From Luminiphilus sp. (GTDB lineage: Bacteria > Pseudomonadota > Gammaproteobacteria > Pseudomonadales > Halieaceae), in NCBI GenBank assembly GCA_029242325.1, contig JAQWUD010000020.1, forward strand, positions 1 through 64,000: a stretch of DNA of 64,000 nucleotides, in the 5' to 3' direction. A program made the position numbers and the translations under genes. The notes under the pieces are model-generated. The model was not told the DNA's origin. It saw nothing but the letters and a program-made list of their open reading frames with translations, and did not search any database. Below are positions 1 to 9,507 of the stretch, in pieces. Numbering within the stretch: the first letter of the stretch is position 1; each line of letters begins with the position of its first letter.

Positions 1-210
1 ACAGTAATACGCCAAAACGCCCGGTTTTGAAAAGCAAGGAGTGGTATCAAAAGAGAGGCTTAAAAATCTGGTGAGACCGTGTGGATTGTCTTCAAGCGCC
101 ATTGCCTCTGGCGCTTTAACCCTGCGGGCACCTCCGCGTCGCTCCGGTGGACCAAACGCTTCTGAGGTCGCCTTTGTCGAACAGCGGTTGTCATCCAGAC
201 CTACCCCTCC

Positions 211-249
211 AAAACCCAAAAACCCACCTAAGGGCGGGTTTTTGGGTTT

Positions 250-250
<1 letters not shown>
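211..250. terminator. Strong bidirectional hairpin terminator
   Basis: A perfect 15-bp inverted repeat (211-225 pairs with 236-250) encloses a 10-nt loop. One arm is A-rich at its outer end and the other T-rich, so it can act as an intrinsic terminator on either strand. It abuts the 3' end of the tRNA-Val gene on the minus strand and probably ends that transcript. Confidence 0.8.
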
Positions 251-326
<76 letters not shown>

Positions 327-733
327 AGAAAGGATCGCGATTATACCGTTACCGGGCCGTCAGGCAAGGGTTGCAGTTATTACCGGGATTAGGGGGCTTG
401 GCCCGCAGGAAGCGCTGTTGCATAGTGAGCGACTTATTTAGGAATGCCCTTAGGCATTTTCATTTAGCGCGACATACTATTGCGGCTTGCTGCCGTGTCA
501 CACTGGCTCATCTAATACACCTCCCAGTTGGCAGTTGGGTGCAGGCCGTCGCCATTGCACTGTATGAGGTAACTGCTCGGTAATGAAATCGGTGTCCACA
601 ACATTTGGCTTTCGCTGTTATATCGTCGCCTCGGAAGGGGCCTGTGAGAACGTTTCAAGCCAGAGTATTGGCGGGCTTCAGGTAAAACACAACGCCCGGA
701 TTCTGGGTTGCCGCGGGGTGGGTCGCTGAGATT
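327..733. other. Intergenic, no gene recognised
   Basis: About 400 bp between tRNA-Val and the patatin-like gene. Short open frames occur on both strands, but none has a convincing ribosome-binding site or a recognisable sequence. It probably holds the tRNA promoter (near 327-380, minus strand) and the promoter of the gene at 734. Confidence 0.5.
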
Positions 734-1795
734 ATGAAAGCTCTCGAAGTCAGGGTTGGGCGGGCTGCGGCGGCGCAATTGGCATCTGAAGGTTGGCAAC
801 CCAATCTTATTGATGGGCTAATTGGTGCGTCCGGGGGCCCGAAGTGGTTAATTCTGGGGCAACTCGATCGTGCGTTGAGCCGTTGGCTGCATCCCGGCAG
901 GCAGAGACCTCTCCAAGCTGTGGGTTCCTCGATAGGCTCCTGGCGCCACGCACTGCTTGCGCAGAATGACCCCGTTGCTGCCATTGACCGGTTCGAGGAT
1001 GTTTACCTGCGCCAGACTTATAGCTCTGCCAAGCCCAGCGTTGCTGAGGTGACTGCCGCCAGTAAAACGATGTTGATGACCGCTCTGGGTGAGGAAGGTG
1101 CTGCTGCAGTGGCAGGGCACCCATGGCTGCAAAATTACATTGTCACCGCCAAGGGTCGAGGTCTGACCAACCGCAGCGGGGGCTCGGGGCTGGCATTGGG
1201 GTTGGGCGCTGCCGGCTTGGGTAACGCTTTATCTCGCAGTACTTTACCCCTGTCATTTCAGCGGGTGGTCTTTGCCCACGCCAAGGCACAGCCGTTGCCC
1301 GACTTACTCTCGGGCTTTAATACCTGCTACGTGCCGCTATTGGAGCACAGTGTGTCCAGTGCTCTGCTTGCTAGTGGTGCTATTCCGTATTTATTCGACG
1401 GGGTGGTTGACGTACCCGGGGGACCCAAAGGTGCCTATTGGGATGGCGGTATCATTGACTATCACTTTACTCCGCAGGAGCTGAAGCAGGAGGGGCTTTG
1501 GCTTTATCCACATTTTAGCAATCGAGTTACCCGGGGCTGGTTTGATAAATTTCTGCCTTGGCGCTCGAAGCCATGCTCGGGGGCCGATCATTTAATTATG
1601 CTGTGTCCCTCAGAGGCTTTTTTGGCGTCGCTGCCACAGGGGAAAATTCCGGACCGGCGTGATTTTGGGCGAATGACGGAGGTGGAGCGAATGCGTTACT
1701 GGCAGCACTGTGTGAGTCAGTCTCAACGCCTCGGGGATGAGTTCAGCGATCTAATCATGGGAAGCAATCCATTAGCGGACTGCGTGGTTATCTGA
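734..1795 (+). CDS. Patatin-like phospholipase family protein
   Basis: 353-residue protein with the patatin hydrolase signature. A glycine-rich oxyanion segment (GASGGPK, residues 32-38) comes first, then a nucleophile elbow of G-x-S-x-G form (GSSIG, residues 64-68, Ser66), then a DGG motif late in the protein (WDGGIIDYH) that supplies the catalytic Asp. Patatin-like enzymes are Ser-Asp dyad acyl hydrolases acting on phospholipids or other acyl esters. The N-terminus has no signal peptide, so it is probably cytosolic or peripheral. It stands alone, and a run of twelve G follows its stop codon. The substrate cannot be told from sequence. Confidence 0.8.
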   Translation: MKALEVRVGRAAAAQLASEGWQPNLIDGLIGASGGPKWLILGQLDRALSRWLHPGRQRPLQAVGSSIGSWRHALLAQNDPVAAIDRFEDVYLRQTYSSAKPSVAEVTAASKTMLMTALGEEGAAAVAGHPWLQNYIVTAKGRGLTNRSGGSGLALGLGAAGLGNALSRSTLPLSFQRVVFAHAKAQPLPDLLSGFNTCYVPLLEHSVSSALLASGAIPYLFDGVVDVPGGPKGAYWDGGIIDYHFTPQELKQEGLWLYPHFSNRVTRGWFDKFLPWRSKPCSGADHLIMLCPSEAFLASLPQGKIPDRRDFGRMTEVERMRYWQHCVSQSQRLGDEFSDLIMGSNPLADCVVI

Positions 1796-1800
1796 TTGGC

Positions 1801-1812
1801 GGGGGGGGGGGG
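1801..1812 (+). repeat. Homopolymeric run of 12 G
   Basis: Twelve consecutive G lie just after the stop codon of the patatin-like gene. It is intergenic, about 250 bp upstream of the glycosidase start at 2066. Such a tract is prone to slippage but touches no reading frame or obvious promoter core. Confidence 0.9.
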
Positions 1813-2065
1813 TTAGTGGGGCAGCCGACGTCAAACGTGAGGCGACGCTCTATGTCTCCTCTAAAAAGCTTGGCGGTAAGACATTGCTGCCAATAAGGTC
1901 ACCGGATTCAGGGTGATGGGTGTAGGGCTGCCACTCGAAAGTTCACCGCACCCTGTTGTTGGGACCGTTGATCCCATTAGGAGACCTTTTGAACGGTTTT
2001 TCCCTGCCGAGGGCTGTAAGGGTCGTTATCATTTGCAGTCAAAAATCTAATTATAAAACGGGTCC

Positions 2066-3334
2066 ATGGCGACAGCACAACTTCAAAAGACCTCTACCGG
2101 TGCTCATCAGCTGTGGGTCGATGGTGAGCGCTACTTTGTCAAAGGGGCGGGGCTGGAATTTGGTCAGATGGACCTCCTAGCGGCCTGTGGTGGCAATACG
2201 TTTCGAACTTGGCGGGTGGACAACGGTGTGGCGTCCGCCGAGAAAATTCTTGATCAGGCTGAAGCCGAGGGCTTGAAGGTTTGTATGGGGCTGGACCTCG
2301 CGCGAGAGCGTCATGGCTTTGATTACTCGGATGCGGAAGCGGTGAGGTTTCAGCAAGCAACGGTTATGGCCGATGTCGCGCGACTGAAAGACCACCCCGC
2401 GCTGCTAATGTGGGGATTGGGTAATGAGCTCAACCTTCGGTCTAAGAATGCCAAGGTTTGGGACGCTGTGGAGTCTCTTTGCCGAGACATCAAAGCCATC
2501 GATAGTGATCATCTGGTCACCACAATGCTGGCTGGTATCGATGCTGAAACCGTGGCCAATATTAAGCAGCGCGCGCCTTCCCTCGATTTTCTTTCCTTTC
2601 AAATCTACGGGGAAATCGACGATTTGCCCGAAATATTGCAGGCGGCCAAGTATGACGGTCCGTATCAGATAACCGAGTGGGGACCCACGGGCCATTGGGA
2701 AAGCCCTGAGACCGATTGGGGGCGTTCAATTGAGGTGACAAGCCGACAAAAGGCGCAGGACATTTCTCGACGTTATCACGATATTATTTTGGCAGACTCG
2801 GACAACTGCCTTGGTTCATACATTTTTCTTTGGGGGCAAAAACAGGAAAGAACCCCCACGTGGTATGGGCTATTCTTGGAGGATGGCAAGCGCACGGAAG
2901 CTGTTGATGTTATGCAGCATGCTTGGTCTGGTCAGTGGCCTCAGAACCGTGCGCCATGCATAACGGACCTCACTTTAAATGGGCAGCGAGCGGCCCAGAG
3001 CGTGACAGTTAACGAGCAGGCAGCCATGGTGGCTGAGGTCGCCCTTGAGGGGTTGGAGCGTGATCTCCAATTTTCATGGATAGTGAGGGAAGAAGTAGAG
3101 CGCGCTAAGCAGAGCGATGGGGGCGACTTTGAGCCCACGCCTCCTACTGTCGTCGAGGGCCTAGGGGTGCAAGGCAATCAGTTTTCCTTCGCGGCGCCCA
3201 AGCCCGGTGAATATCGCGTTTACTGCCAGATCAATAACAAGACAAATGCAAGCGCTGTAGCGAACATTCCCTTTCGAGTGAGTCCGCCGCGACCACAACC
3301 ACAGATGAAAAAGACAAAGGTCACCACCGTATGA
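2066..3334 (+). CDS. Clan GH-A glycoside hydrolase with C-terminal Ig-like domain (possibly GH158-like)
   Basis: 422-residue protein. Residues 15-290 look like a TIM barrel of clan GH-A: the acid/base Glu sits in WGLGNELN (Glu121) at the end of strand 4 and the nucleophile Glu in ITEWG (Glu204). Residues 310-410 look like a beta-sandwich. A barrel plus Ig-like domain with Glu residues about 83 apart recalls the endo-beta-1,3-glucanase family GH158; a GH2- or GH5-like assignment is the alternative. The N-terminus (MATAQLQ) is not a signal peptide, which suggests cytoplasmic action on imported oligosaccharides. Its end overlaps the sugar transporter gene by 4 bp (ATGA), so the two are translationally coupled. 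It is the first gene of the beta-glucan locus. Confidence 0.7.
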   Translation: MATAQLQKTSTGAHQLWVDGERYFVKGAGLEFGQMDLLAACGGNTFRTWRVDNGVASAEKILDQAEAEGLKVCMGLDLARERHGFDYSDAEAVRFQQATVMADVARLKDHPALLMWGLGNELNLRSKNAKVWDAVESLCRDIKAIDSDHLVTTMLAGIDAETVANIKQRAPSLDFLSFQIYGEIDDLPEILQAAKYDGPYQITEWGPTGHWESPETDWGRSIEVTSRQKAQDISRRYHDIILADSDNCLGSYIFLWGQKQERTPTWYGLFLEDGKRTEAVDVMQHAWSGQWPQNRAPCITDLTLNGQRAAQSVTVNEQAAMVAEVALEGLERDLQFSWIVREEVERAKQSDGGDFEPTPPTVVEGLGVQGNQFSFAAPKPGEYRVYCQINNKTNASAVANIPFRVSPPRPQPQMKKTKVTTV

Positions 3335-4779
3335 CAACGGAAGCAGTAGCAATCCATGCCTCGGCGGAAGCCCCGGTTATCGGTATTCCAATGAGTCAAA
3401 AAGTTGCATTTGGCCTTGGCATGCTGGCCAACCAGATGTTTCCCGCTGCACTCAGTATTTTTATGGTGATATTGGTACAAGGCTTGGGTATGAGCCCCAT
3501 TCTTTGGGGGCTTATTTTTTTCCTGCCTAAACTGGTCGACGCAATCACAGACCCCATTATGGGCTACATATCAGATCGAACTGAGTCTCGCTGGGGCAAG
3601 CGCCGTCCCTATATTTTTATTGGCGCGATTGTTGCCGGTTTGTCTTACATGGCTATGTGGCAATTGTCTGCTGAAGATACTCAGATGTATAACTTTTGGT
3701 ACTTCCTTGCCTGGTCTATTGTCTTTTTTATTGGCATGACAATTTTCTCGGTGCCCTATGTCGCCATGGGGTATGAGATGAGCAAGGATTACCACGAGCG
3801 AACCCGCTTGATGGCGGTAGCCCAGTGGATTGGTCAGTGGGCTTGGGTGATTGCGCCGTGGTTCTGGATTATTCTCTATGACCCCAACTGGTTTGCCTCT
3901 GCGGCTGAGGGCGCCAGGACAGTGTCTATTTACGTCGGTTTTTCCTGTATGGCGCTGGCCATGGTGCCTGCGTTCTTTTGCCATTCAAAAGACACCTCGG
4001 AAGCCAATAAAGGCACCGACCAGCTGCGAGGTTCGTTGGCAGAAACCTTTTTGGACTTGTTCCGAGGGGTCGTGATTACCCTGAAAAATAAGCCTTTCCA
4101 GAAAATTTGCATTGCCACGTTCTGCATTTTCAATGCTTTTAACTGTGTTGCGGGATTCGCCTTTTTTATCATCGTCTACTACATGAACGCCGGCGATCCG
4201 GTTGCAGCGGGAAACTGGCCTGCGATATTTGGCAGCGTATCGGCGCTGTGCACCTGCTTCCTTGTCATTCCAGTTGTTAATTGGATGGCGCAACGTTTTG
4301 GTAAGCGTCAGACATTTCTGATTACTCAGTCTATTTCTCTCGCGGGTTATGCCATGTTTTGGTGGAGTTTTTCACCAGAGAATCCTTACCTAATGATTTT
4401 ACCCATCCCTCTGTACGTATTTGGTATTGGTAGCCTCTTTACTCTGATGATGTCGATGACAGCAGATATCTGCGATTTAGATGAGCTAGAAACCTACCAG
4501 CGTCGCGAGGGTCTATTTGGTGCAATCTACTGGTGGATGGTGAAGTTCGGCGCTGCGTTTGCGGGGCTTCTGAGTGGCCTAATTTTAAGCGTGGTGGGTT
4601 TTGACCAAACAGTCACCGTGCAGTCAGATAGTGCCCTAGAGGGATTGCGAGCGGCCTTTATCTTGGTGCCAGCAATTGGCACCTTGATCGGCATATGGGT
4701 CATGCGCTCTTATGATCTGGATGAGGCGCGTGCTCGTGAGATCCGCGACGCATTGGATGCGCGCGCCGCGCAAAGCTGA
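3331..4779 (+). CDS. GPH-family (MelB-like) sugar:cation symporter
   Basis: 482-residue polytopic membrane protein with about 12 predicted helices. The segment KLVDAITDPIMGYISDR followed by WGKRRPYI is the hallmark of the glycoside-pentoside-hexuronide:cation symporter family (MelB/XylP type) in the major facilitator superfamily. A second family-type motif, ADICDLDELETYQRREG, lies in the C-terminal half. It should import a glycoside with Na+ or H+ across the inner membrane. It overlaps the upstream glycosidase by 4 bp and sits among beta-glucan enzymes, so gluco-oligosaccharides are the likely cargo. The gene is convergent with the phosphorylase gene that ends at 4816. Confidence 0.85.
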   Translation: MTTEAVAIHASAEAPVIGIPMSQKVAFGLGMLANQMFPAALSIFMVILVQGLGMSPILWGLIFFLPKLVDAITDPIMGYISDRTESRWGKRRPYIFIGAIVAGLSYMAMWQLSAEDTQMYNFWYFLAWSIVFFIGMTIFSVPYVAMGYEMSKDYHERTRLMAVAQWIGQWAWVIAPWFWIILYDPNWFASAAEGARTVSIYVGFSCMALAMVPAFFCHSKDTSEANKGTDQLRGSLAETFLDLFRGVVITLKNKPFQKICIATFCIFNAFNCVAGFAFFIIVYYMNAGDPVAAGNWPAIFGSVSALCTCFLVIPVVNWMAQRFGKRQTFLITQSISLAGYAMFWWSFSPENPYLMILPIPLYVFGIGSLFTLMMSMTADICDLDELETYQRREGLFGAIYWWMVKFGAAFAGLLSGLILSVVGFDQTVTVQSDSALEGLRAAFILVPAIGTLIGIWVMRSYDLDEARAREIRDALDARAAQS

Positions 4780-4815
4780 TTAGGCCAGCTTACAGATCGT
4801 GGTTGATAAGAGCCC

Positions 4816-7800
4816 CTAGCGAGGTTCCTGTGCAACCGAAACTTCGATCTTTGCGATCTGCCCCAGTTTCATAAACAGCGAGGCTGAGAAGGCAGCATCG
4901 AGCTTGCCGTCAATGAATTCCTTTTGCTCGCCATTGCTCAGGGTCAGTGTTACGCAACCATTTCCGCCGTTGGTATAAATGACGGGGACTTGGCAATAGG
5001 TAAAGCCCAGTTGTGATGGCGCCACAGACGTTAAACAAGCAGTGCCTTGGACGTCATAATAGGCAAGCTCACACGACTCAGACACAAACTCACAGGCCCT
5101 GAGCATGGTCGGCTGAAACGCAACCTGACCTTGCTCGACCCGCACCCCAAGCTCCCCAAGGCGGGTCAGCACCTCTTCCTTAACCTGTCCGGTCATGCCC
5201 GGTTGGCGTGCACCGGAAAATCCAGGCGTGTGGGAATACGGATCGGTGGGGAAAGCACCATAGACGTCAGGTGCTTTGTTAAAGCCGATGCCTTCCCTGA
5301 CATCGTAATAGGCCGCGTGCAACGCCGTCAGAGTTTCCTCTGCGCAGTTCAGCTTCTCGGCGTGACGAATCGTATCCAAAATAGCGAGCAAGAGTTTGGA
5401 GACCATGTGCCAATAAATAGAGCCCAAGCCTTCATAGGCATACATGCCTCCAGAGCGACCGGTGAAGTTGCTGCAATCAAACAGTTCAGAAAACAGTGAT
5501 TCGATGGCTTCGCGCTCTGTAGCGACTGCATCATTAAGTCCTTGTGCTGCGAGAGAATCGAGCGCACAACTGACGGAAGCTGTATTGGTAAAACCGCCTG
5601 AAAAACAGACCTGTCCCTGAGAATCGCACTCGATTAACGGGTTGTCTCCGGTCGATTTCAGTTCGCCGAGGAGCTGCGATTTTTTCACAAACTCCTCTGG
5701 GATAATGTTGCGGTCAATAAACGCTGTCAGTTTTCGATTTGGGTAAAGCAAATATGAGTGCTGGCGCTCGGTGTAGAGGGCAGAAGCCCTCAAATTCTGT
5801 AGCAGCTGCAGTGCATCCTCAGGGCTTAAAACATCGGTGCTGAGGACGGCAACCTGGCCTTCAAGCATTTCATAAAGTCGACGGATTCCTACGCCGGTAT
5901 CGTCCACTGCTATGCGGTTGTAGGCGTGGAATAAACCATTATTCCCTTTGTTATGACGGATACTCGCAGCACTAATATCTGTCGCGGTGGCCATAAACGC
6001 CCGCAGAGAGGCTAGTGAGATTTCAGCTTTTTCTCCGCTAAAGCCATGCGCGTAGATACAATCTCGATATTGCTCTGCGGCGGCGCCAAGGCGATCCATA
6101 ATGGTTTTGCGCAGAGAGTCAGATGCTGGTGCGGCGGTGAGCTGCTCTGTGTATTGCTCCAAGACATCAAAGACCGAGTCAAAGAGGGCCTTTACCTCGA
6201 CGGAGAGATTGACCACGTCATTGCCCATGTCACCAAGCAACGCCGTTACCTGCTTGAGGAATCGGTGTAAATAACACAGGGTAACTACCGAGACGCCAGT
6301 TCCAACAAGGGCATTATTGGCGTCGTTCCATTCCGGGCGCTGGGTATTCATCCAAATGCCGGCGTCGGGTACAAAGTTGCCAATCTTGGCGAGTAATGTG
6401 ACCAGAATTTTCTCAATGAAACTCACCTGATAGACATCGCCACGGGTCGTTAATATCAGTCGCCCGTCTGCCCCTGTGGCCTCAACACGCTGCTCAATGA
6501 GCGCGTCAAGTTCTGTGTCGAACACAATCGTATCGTAAGGGTTGGCGATAATGTCGGCGTAAGGTTTAATTCGGTAAGGGACGTTGGCGTAAGCAAATAT
6601 CTCTCGAGCCATCATCGAGACCATAACTTCAGGGTTGTGTGTGACGGTCTGCTCGATCAGTTTCGACAAATAAATAAGTTGGTGATCACCCCAGTAGCCA
6701 ATGTTAGCCCAAGGGTTTTCCGGTTCTGGGCGCTCCCAGTCAATACCATCGCGCGTTATTCGGTAGGGGTTATAGCCATCTGCCGTTGTCGCGTTTAAAA
6801 ATTTTGTCACCATGTTGGCGCCAAAACAGGGAATGGATGTGCTTAATGCCTCCCAGTTTTGAAAAATGTCTCGCCAGTTACCCTCATAGCTAAGCCGCTT
6901 TTTACCATTGGCATCTTTCACCTGAATTGTAAATCGATTCCATGGCCTTGAAGGGTCTCCATGGCGTCTGCTGAACGTTAACGGCAGGTATTCTCGACAC
7001 AGGCGTTCCAGCTGCGGGTCGTCAATAGCGGCGAGCGCCTCATTAAGTTCGTGGTAGGTCAGTGTTGCCGGCAAAGCGTTGAAGAAAGCACGGTTATCAC
7101 TACTAACTACCTTGTTCCATGAGCTACAAAATAGCTCTAGGTCCTTTTTATCAATGGCGTAGTTATCTTCAAAAATTCCTCCTCGCATAATGTTGAAGAG
7201 TACGTTTGAGGCATGATGGTTGGCAGTTAGCATGTCACCGGTAACTTGTATGCCATCTGCCGTGGCTACCAGTCGCTGAAGGTTTTCACTGCCCAGGTCT
7301 ACGTTAGCTGTTACATGTTTGGGTAGTTGGGTATCAGTCTCTAGGCTATTTAATAGATCTCTTACGGCAGCCGGTCCCTGATTAACATCAGCAACAATGC
7401 CCCAGTTAGCAGCGGCACCCGCTTGGAGCTCTAAATTCTGATGAATAAAGTAGGCGCCGGGACGACCCAGAGCTTCTCCTTCATCGGTCAATTCCTCTCC
7501 CCGCCTGAAGGCGTCAAGCTGAAGGGAACTTAGCAGGTAATGTGTTGGTGCGGCGCCATAAGACCACACGGTCGTTGCAGAGAGGGCCTCACTGGGCTCG
7601 GCCTTGTCTGACAGGATGGAGCTCATGGCATAAATGGCCAGTGGCGAATTCGCTATGCGCTCATTCTTTTTGTAGGCGTCTACCAAGCAGCTGAGCTCAT
7701 TTTGGGTGCCTGCCAAAACACCATAGGGCAGCACATTCTCAATACCATCTAGAACGCGCATCCGCTGGCTGGTTGCCCCTGTATTTTCAAGCTTGGCTTG

Positions 7801-8283
7801 TTTGACGAAGCCGTATTTGTCGGAAGTGGCCCATTCGTAGGTAAAGCAAAGATTTAGGTCGTGGTTGGTTTCCTCAAAAACCAGCTTATCGCCCAGAATA
7901 TTTTTATAGAGATTGCGGGTAACGTTGTAAACACCGTGGTGTACCGGAGAGAAGGGTTCCCACAAAACGCGTCGATCTTCAGCTTCGACCAATATCAGCG
8001 TCCGGCTGCCGGTGTTCCCCGACTGGTCCCTGATCTTGTCTTCGGTGTAATACGGAAATAGGGCACTGTCACAGTCTGTTCTTCCGGCTGATAGGCCGCC
8101 ACGAGTAGAGATAAATAGCCAATGATTTGAGTCGCTGACCACACTTACAAAAAAATCATCCATGTCGCCGAAATTCTCTATCCGATAGAAAACTTCGCCG
8201 TCACGCAAAACATAAGAACCCGAAACAGGTTTGCTCGTTGACTGAAGTGGACTTGCGCCCAGAAATACTGATTTGCTTGTCAT
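4816..8283 (-). CDS. Large glucan phosphorylase, GH149/GH94-type (probable beta-1,3-oligoglucan phosphorylase)
   Basis: About 1155 residues from the chosen ATG at 8283; an in-frame upstream start at 8361 would add 26 unlikely residues. The N-terminal part (VLRDGEVFYRIENF, then FFVSVVSDSNHWLFISTRGG) resembles the beta-sandwich of cellobiose-phosphorylase-like enzymes. The centre (YEGNWRDIFQNWEALS, DGYNPYRITRDGIDWE, NIGYWGDHQLIYL) fits the (alpha/alpha)6 barrel. These inverting enzymes use phosphate to release glucose 1-phosphate from beta-glucan oligosaccharides. The length of about 1150 residues and the GH17 neighbours favour GH149 (beta-1,3) over GH94 (cellobiose, or beta-1,2-oligoglucan), but specificity is inferred. 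There is no signal peptide, so it is cytoplasmic. It is transcribed away from the GH17 pair across a 312-bp divergent region. Confidence 0.75.
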   Translation of the reverse strand: MTSKSVFLGASPLQSTSKPVSGSYVLRDGEVFYRIENFGDMDDFFVSVVSDSNHWLFISTRGGLSAGRTDCDSALFPYYTEDKIRDQSGNTGSRTLILVEAEDRRVLWEPFSPVHHGVYNVTRNLYKNILGDKLVFEETNHDLNLCFTYEWATSDKYGFVKQAKLENTGATSQRMRVLDGIENVLPYGVLAGTQNELSCLVDAYKKNERIANSPLAIYAMSSILSDKAEPSEALSATTVWSYGAAPTHYLLSSLQLDAFRRGEELTDEGEALGRPGAYFIHQNLELQAGAAANWGIVADVNQGPAAVRDLLNSLETDTQLPKHVTANVDLGSENLQRLVATADGIQVTGDMLTANHHASNVLFNIMRGGIFEDNYAIDKKDLELFCSSWNKVVSSDNRAFFNALPATLTYHELNEALAAIDDPQLERLCREYLPLTFSRRHGDPSRPWNRFTIQVKDANGKKRLSYEGNWRDIFQNWEALSTSIPCFGANMVTKFLNATTADGYNPYRITRDGIDWERPEPENPWANIGYWGDHQLIYLSKLIEQTVTHNPEVMVSMMAREIFAYANVPYRIKPYADIIANPYDTIVFDTELDALIEQRVEATGADGRLILTTRGDVYQVSFIEKILVTLLAKIGNFVPDAGIWMNTQRPEWNDANNALVGTGVSVVTLCYLHRFLKQVTALLGDMGNDVVNLSVEVKALFDSVFDVLEQYTEQLTAAPASDSLRKTIMDRLGAAAEQYRDCIYAHGFSGEKAEISLASLRAFMATATDISAASIRHNKGNNGLFHAYNRIAVDDTGVGIRRLYEMLEGQVAVLSTDVLSPEDALQLLQNLRASALYTERQHSYLLYPNRKLTAFIDRNIIPEEFVKKSQLLGELKSTGDNPLIECDSQGQVCFSGGFTNTASVSCALDSLAAQGLNDAVATEREAIESLFSELFDCSNFTGRSGGMYAYEGLGSIYWHMVSKLLLAILDTIRHAEKLNCAEETLTALHAAYYDVREGIGFNKAPDVYGAFPTDPYSHTPGFSGARQPGMTGQVKEEVLTRLGELGVRVEQGQVAFQPTMLRACEFVSESCELAYYDVQGTACLTSVAPSQLGFTYCQVPVIYTNGGNGCVTLTLSNGEQKEFIDGKLDAAFSASLFMKLGQIAKIEVSVAQEPR

Positions 8284-8480
8284 ATGACCTATTCTTAGTT
8301 TATTCGTCCATTTCTGAGACAAGGCATACCGCTGTGCGCAGTGGCGTAAATGAGGTAGCAACCGCTATTCCCAGTATCGTCAATGTGCGTGCGTGCAAAC
8401 TACAGTGTTTCCTCTGACGAAACGCACATACCTTTTCAGCGATGGCTATCCTATGCCAGTGAGAAATTTGCGGATACGTT

Positions 8481-8494
8481 AACCGATCCGGTTT
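8481..8494. promoter_or_regulatory. Candidate operator palindrome in the divergent region
   Basis: The 312-bp gap between the phosphorylase gene (minus) and the GH17 pair (plus) contains AACCGATCCGGTTT, a pair of AACCG/CGGTT half-sites with a 3-nt centre. That form is typical of dimeric repressor sites such as LacI-family operators. No regulator gene lies nearby, so the assignment rests on symmetry and position only. Confidence 0.3.
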
Positions 8495-8595
8495 ATCCAC
8501 GAAAATGTGCGCTTTATCGTATTCCGGCTATCAATGAGCGCTGTACTGCGTACCATTTCACAATTACTTATCTTCTGTTGTTTTTTTAAGGGTCA

Positions 8596-9507
8596 ATGAT
8601 GTCGTTACGGCAAGGCAAACATCACCATTTATTGAATCCCGTCAGCGCGTCAGTCGACGACTGCACGCTTGATGAGAGATTGCAGGCATTGTTTGCAGAG
8701 AAAATGCATGGCATTTCGTTTAGCGCCTATGGCGAGGGGCAAAAGCCGGGTGACAATTTGTCCCGTGAGCAAATAGAGCGCCGCATGGTGGTTCTAGCCC
8801 GCCGCTTTAATTGGATTCGCTCATTTTCCACCGCGCAGGGTAATGACCTCATCCCCGTGGTCGCTAAAGAGCAAGGCTTAAACACGCTTGTGGGAGCCTG
8901 GTTGGGTAAAGACGAGGACAAAAATCGTCTTGAAATTGACAACCTGATCGCTCTGGCACACCAGGGTCATGTAGATGTTGCAGCGGTTGGTAACGAAGTG
9001 TTGTATCGCAATGATCTGACAGAGCTGCAGCTACTAGACTTCATGAGTGAGGTTCGCGAGCGGCTACCTAGTGATATTCCAATGGGGTACGTTGATGCTT
9101 ATTACGAGTTTGAGGATCGACCCAAAGTTACCCAAGCTTGCGACGTATTGCTGACCAACTGTTATCCCTTTTGGGAGGGCTGTGCACATCCTTATGCCAT
9201 TTTATACATGCAGGACATGTTCCGTAGGGTCCAGCGTGTTGCTGAGGGTAAGCGCGTAATTATCTCTGAGACTGGCTGGCCTAGTGCGGGCGGCAGCTTT
9301 CATGGTGCCGAGTCGTCGCCGCAGGGCGCGTACCTCTATTTTCTTCGCGCTATGGAGTGGGCTGCAAGCGAGGGCATAGAAATGTTCTATTTCTCTTCTT
9401 TCGACGAGGCCTGGAAGGTTGCAGGTGAAGGCGGTGAGGGCGATGTGGGTGCTCACTGGGGCTTGTGGGATAAAGATGAGCAGTTCAAGTACGCTAACGT
9501 GTCATGA
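8596..9507 (+). CDS. GH17 family glycosidase, first of tandem pair
   Basis: 303-residue protein with GH17 signatures: acid/base Glu134 in AVGNEVL and nucleophile Glu225 in VIISETGWPS, the classic GH17 motif. GH17 enzymes cleave or transglycosylate beta-1,3-glucans with retention. The start ATG at 8596 has an AAGGG ribosome-binding site 3 nt upstream, and a second ATG follows immediately. The N-terminus is hydrophilic with no signal peptide, unlike typical secreted laminarinases, so it probably acts in the cytoplasm on imported laminari-oligosaccharides. It overlaps the second GH17 gene by 4 bp (ATGA). The two paralogues are clearly divergent, which suggests distinct bond or chain-length preferences, for example backbone versus branch points. 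Confidence 0.85.
   Translation: MMSLRQGKHHHLLNPVSASVDDCTLDERLQALFAEKMHGISFSAYGEGQKPGDNLSREQIERRMVVLARRFNWIRSFSTAQGNDLIPVVAKEQGLNTLVGAWLGKDEDKNRLEIDNLIALAHQGHVDVAAVGNEVLYRNDLTELQLLDFMSEVRERLPSDIPMGYVDAYYEFEDRPKVTQACDVLLTNCYPFWEGCAHPYAILYMQDMFRRVQRVAEGKRVIISETGWPSAGGSFHGAESSPQGAYLYFLRAMEWAASEGIEMFYFSSFDEAWKVAGEGGEGDVGAHWGLWDKDEQFKYANVS

Noticed and set aside
8383..8589. 68-codon frame in the divergent glucan promoter region
   Set aside because: It spans the regulatory region, lacks a ribosome-binding site and shows no family resemblance.
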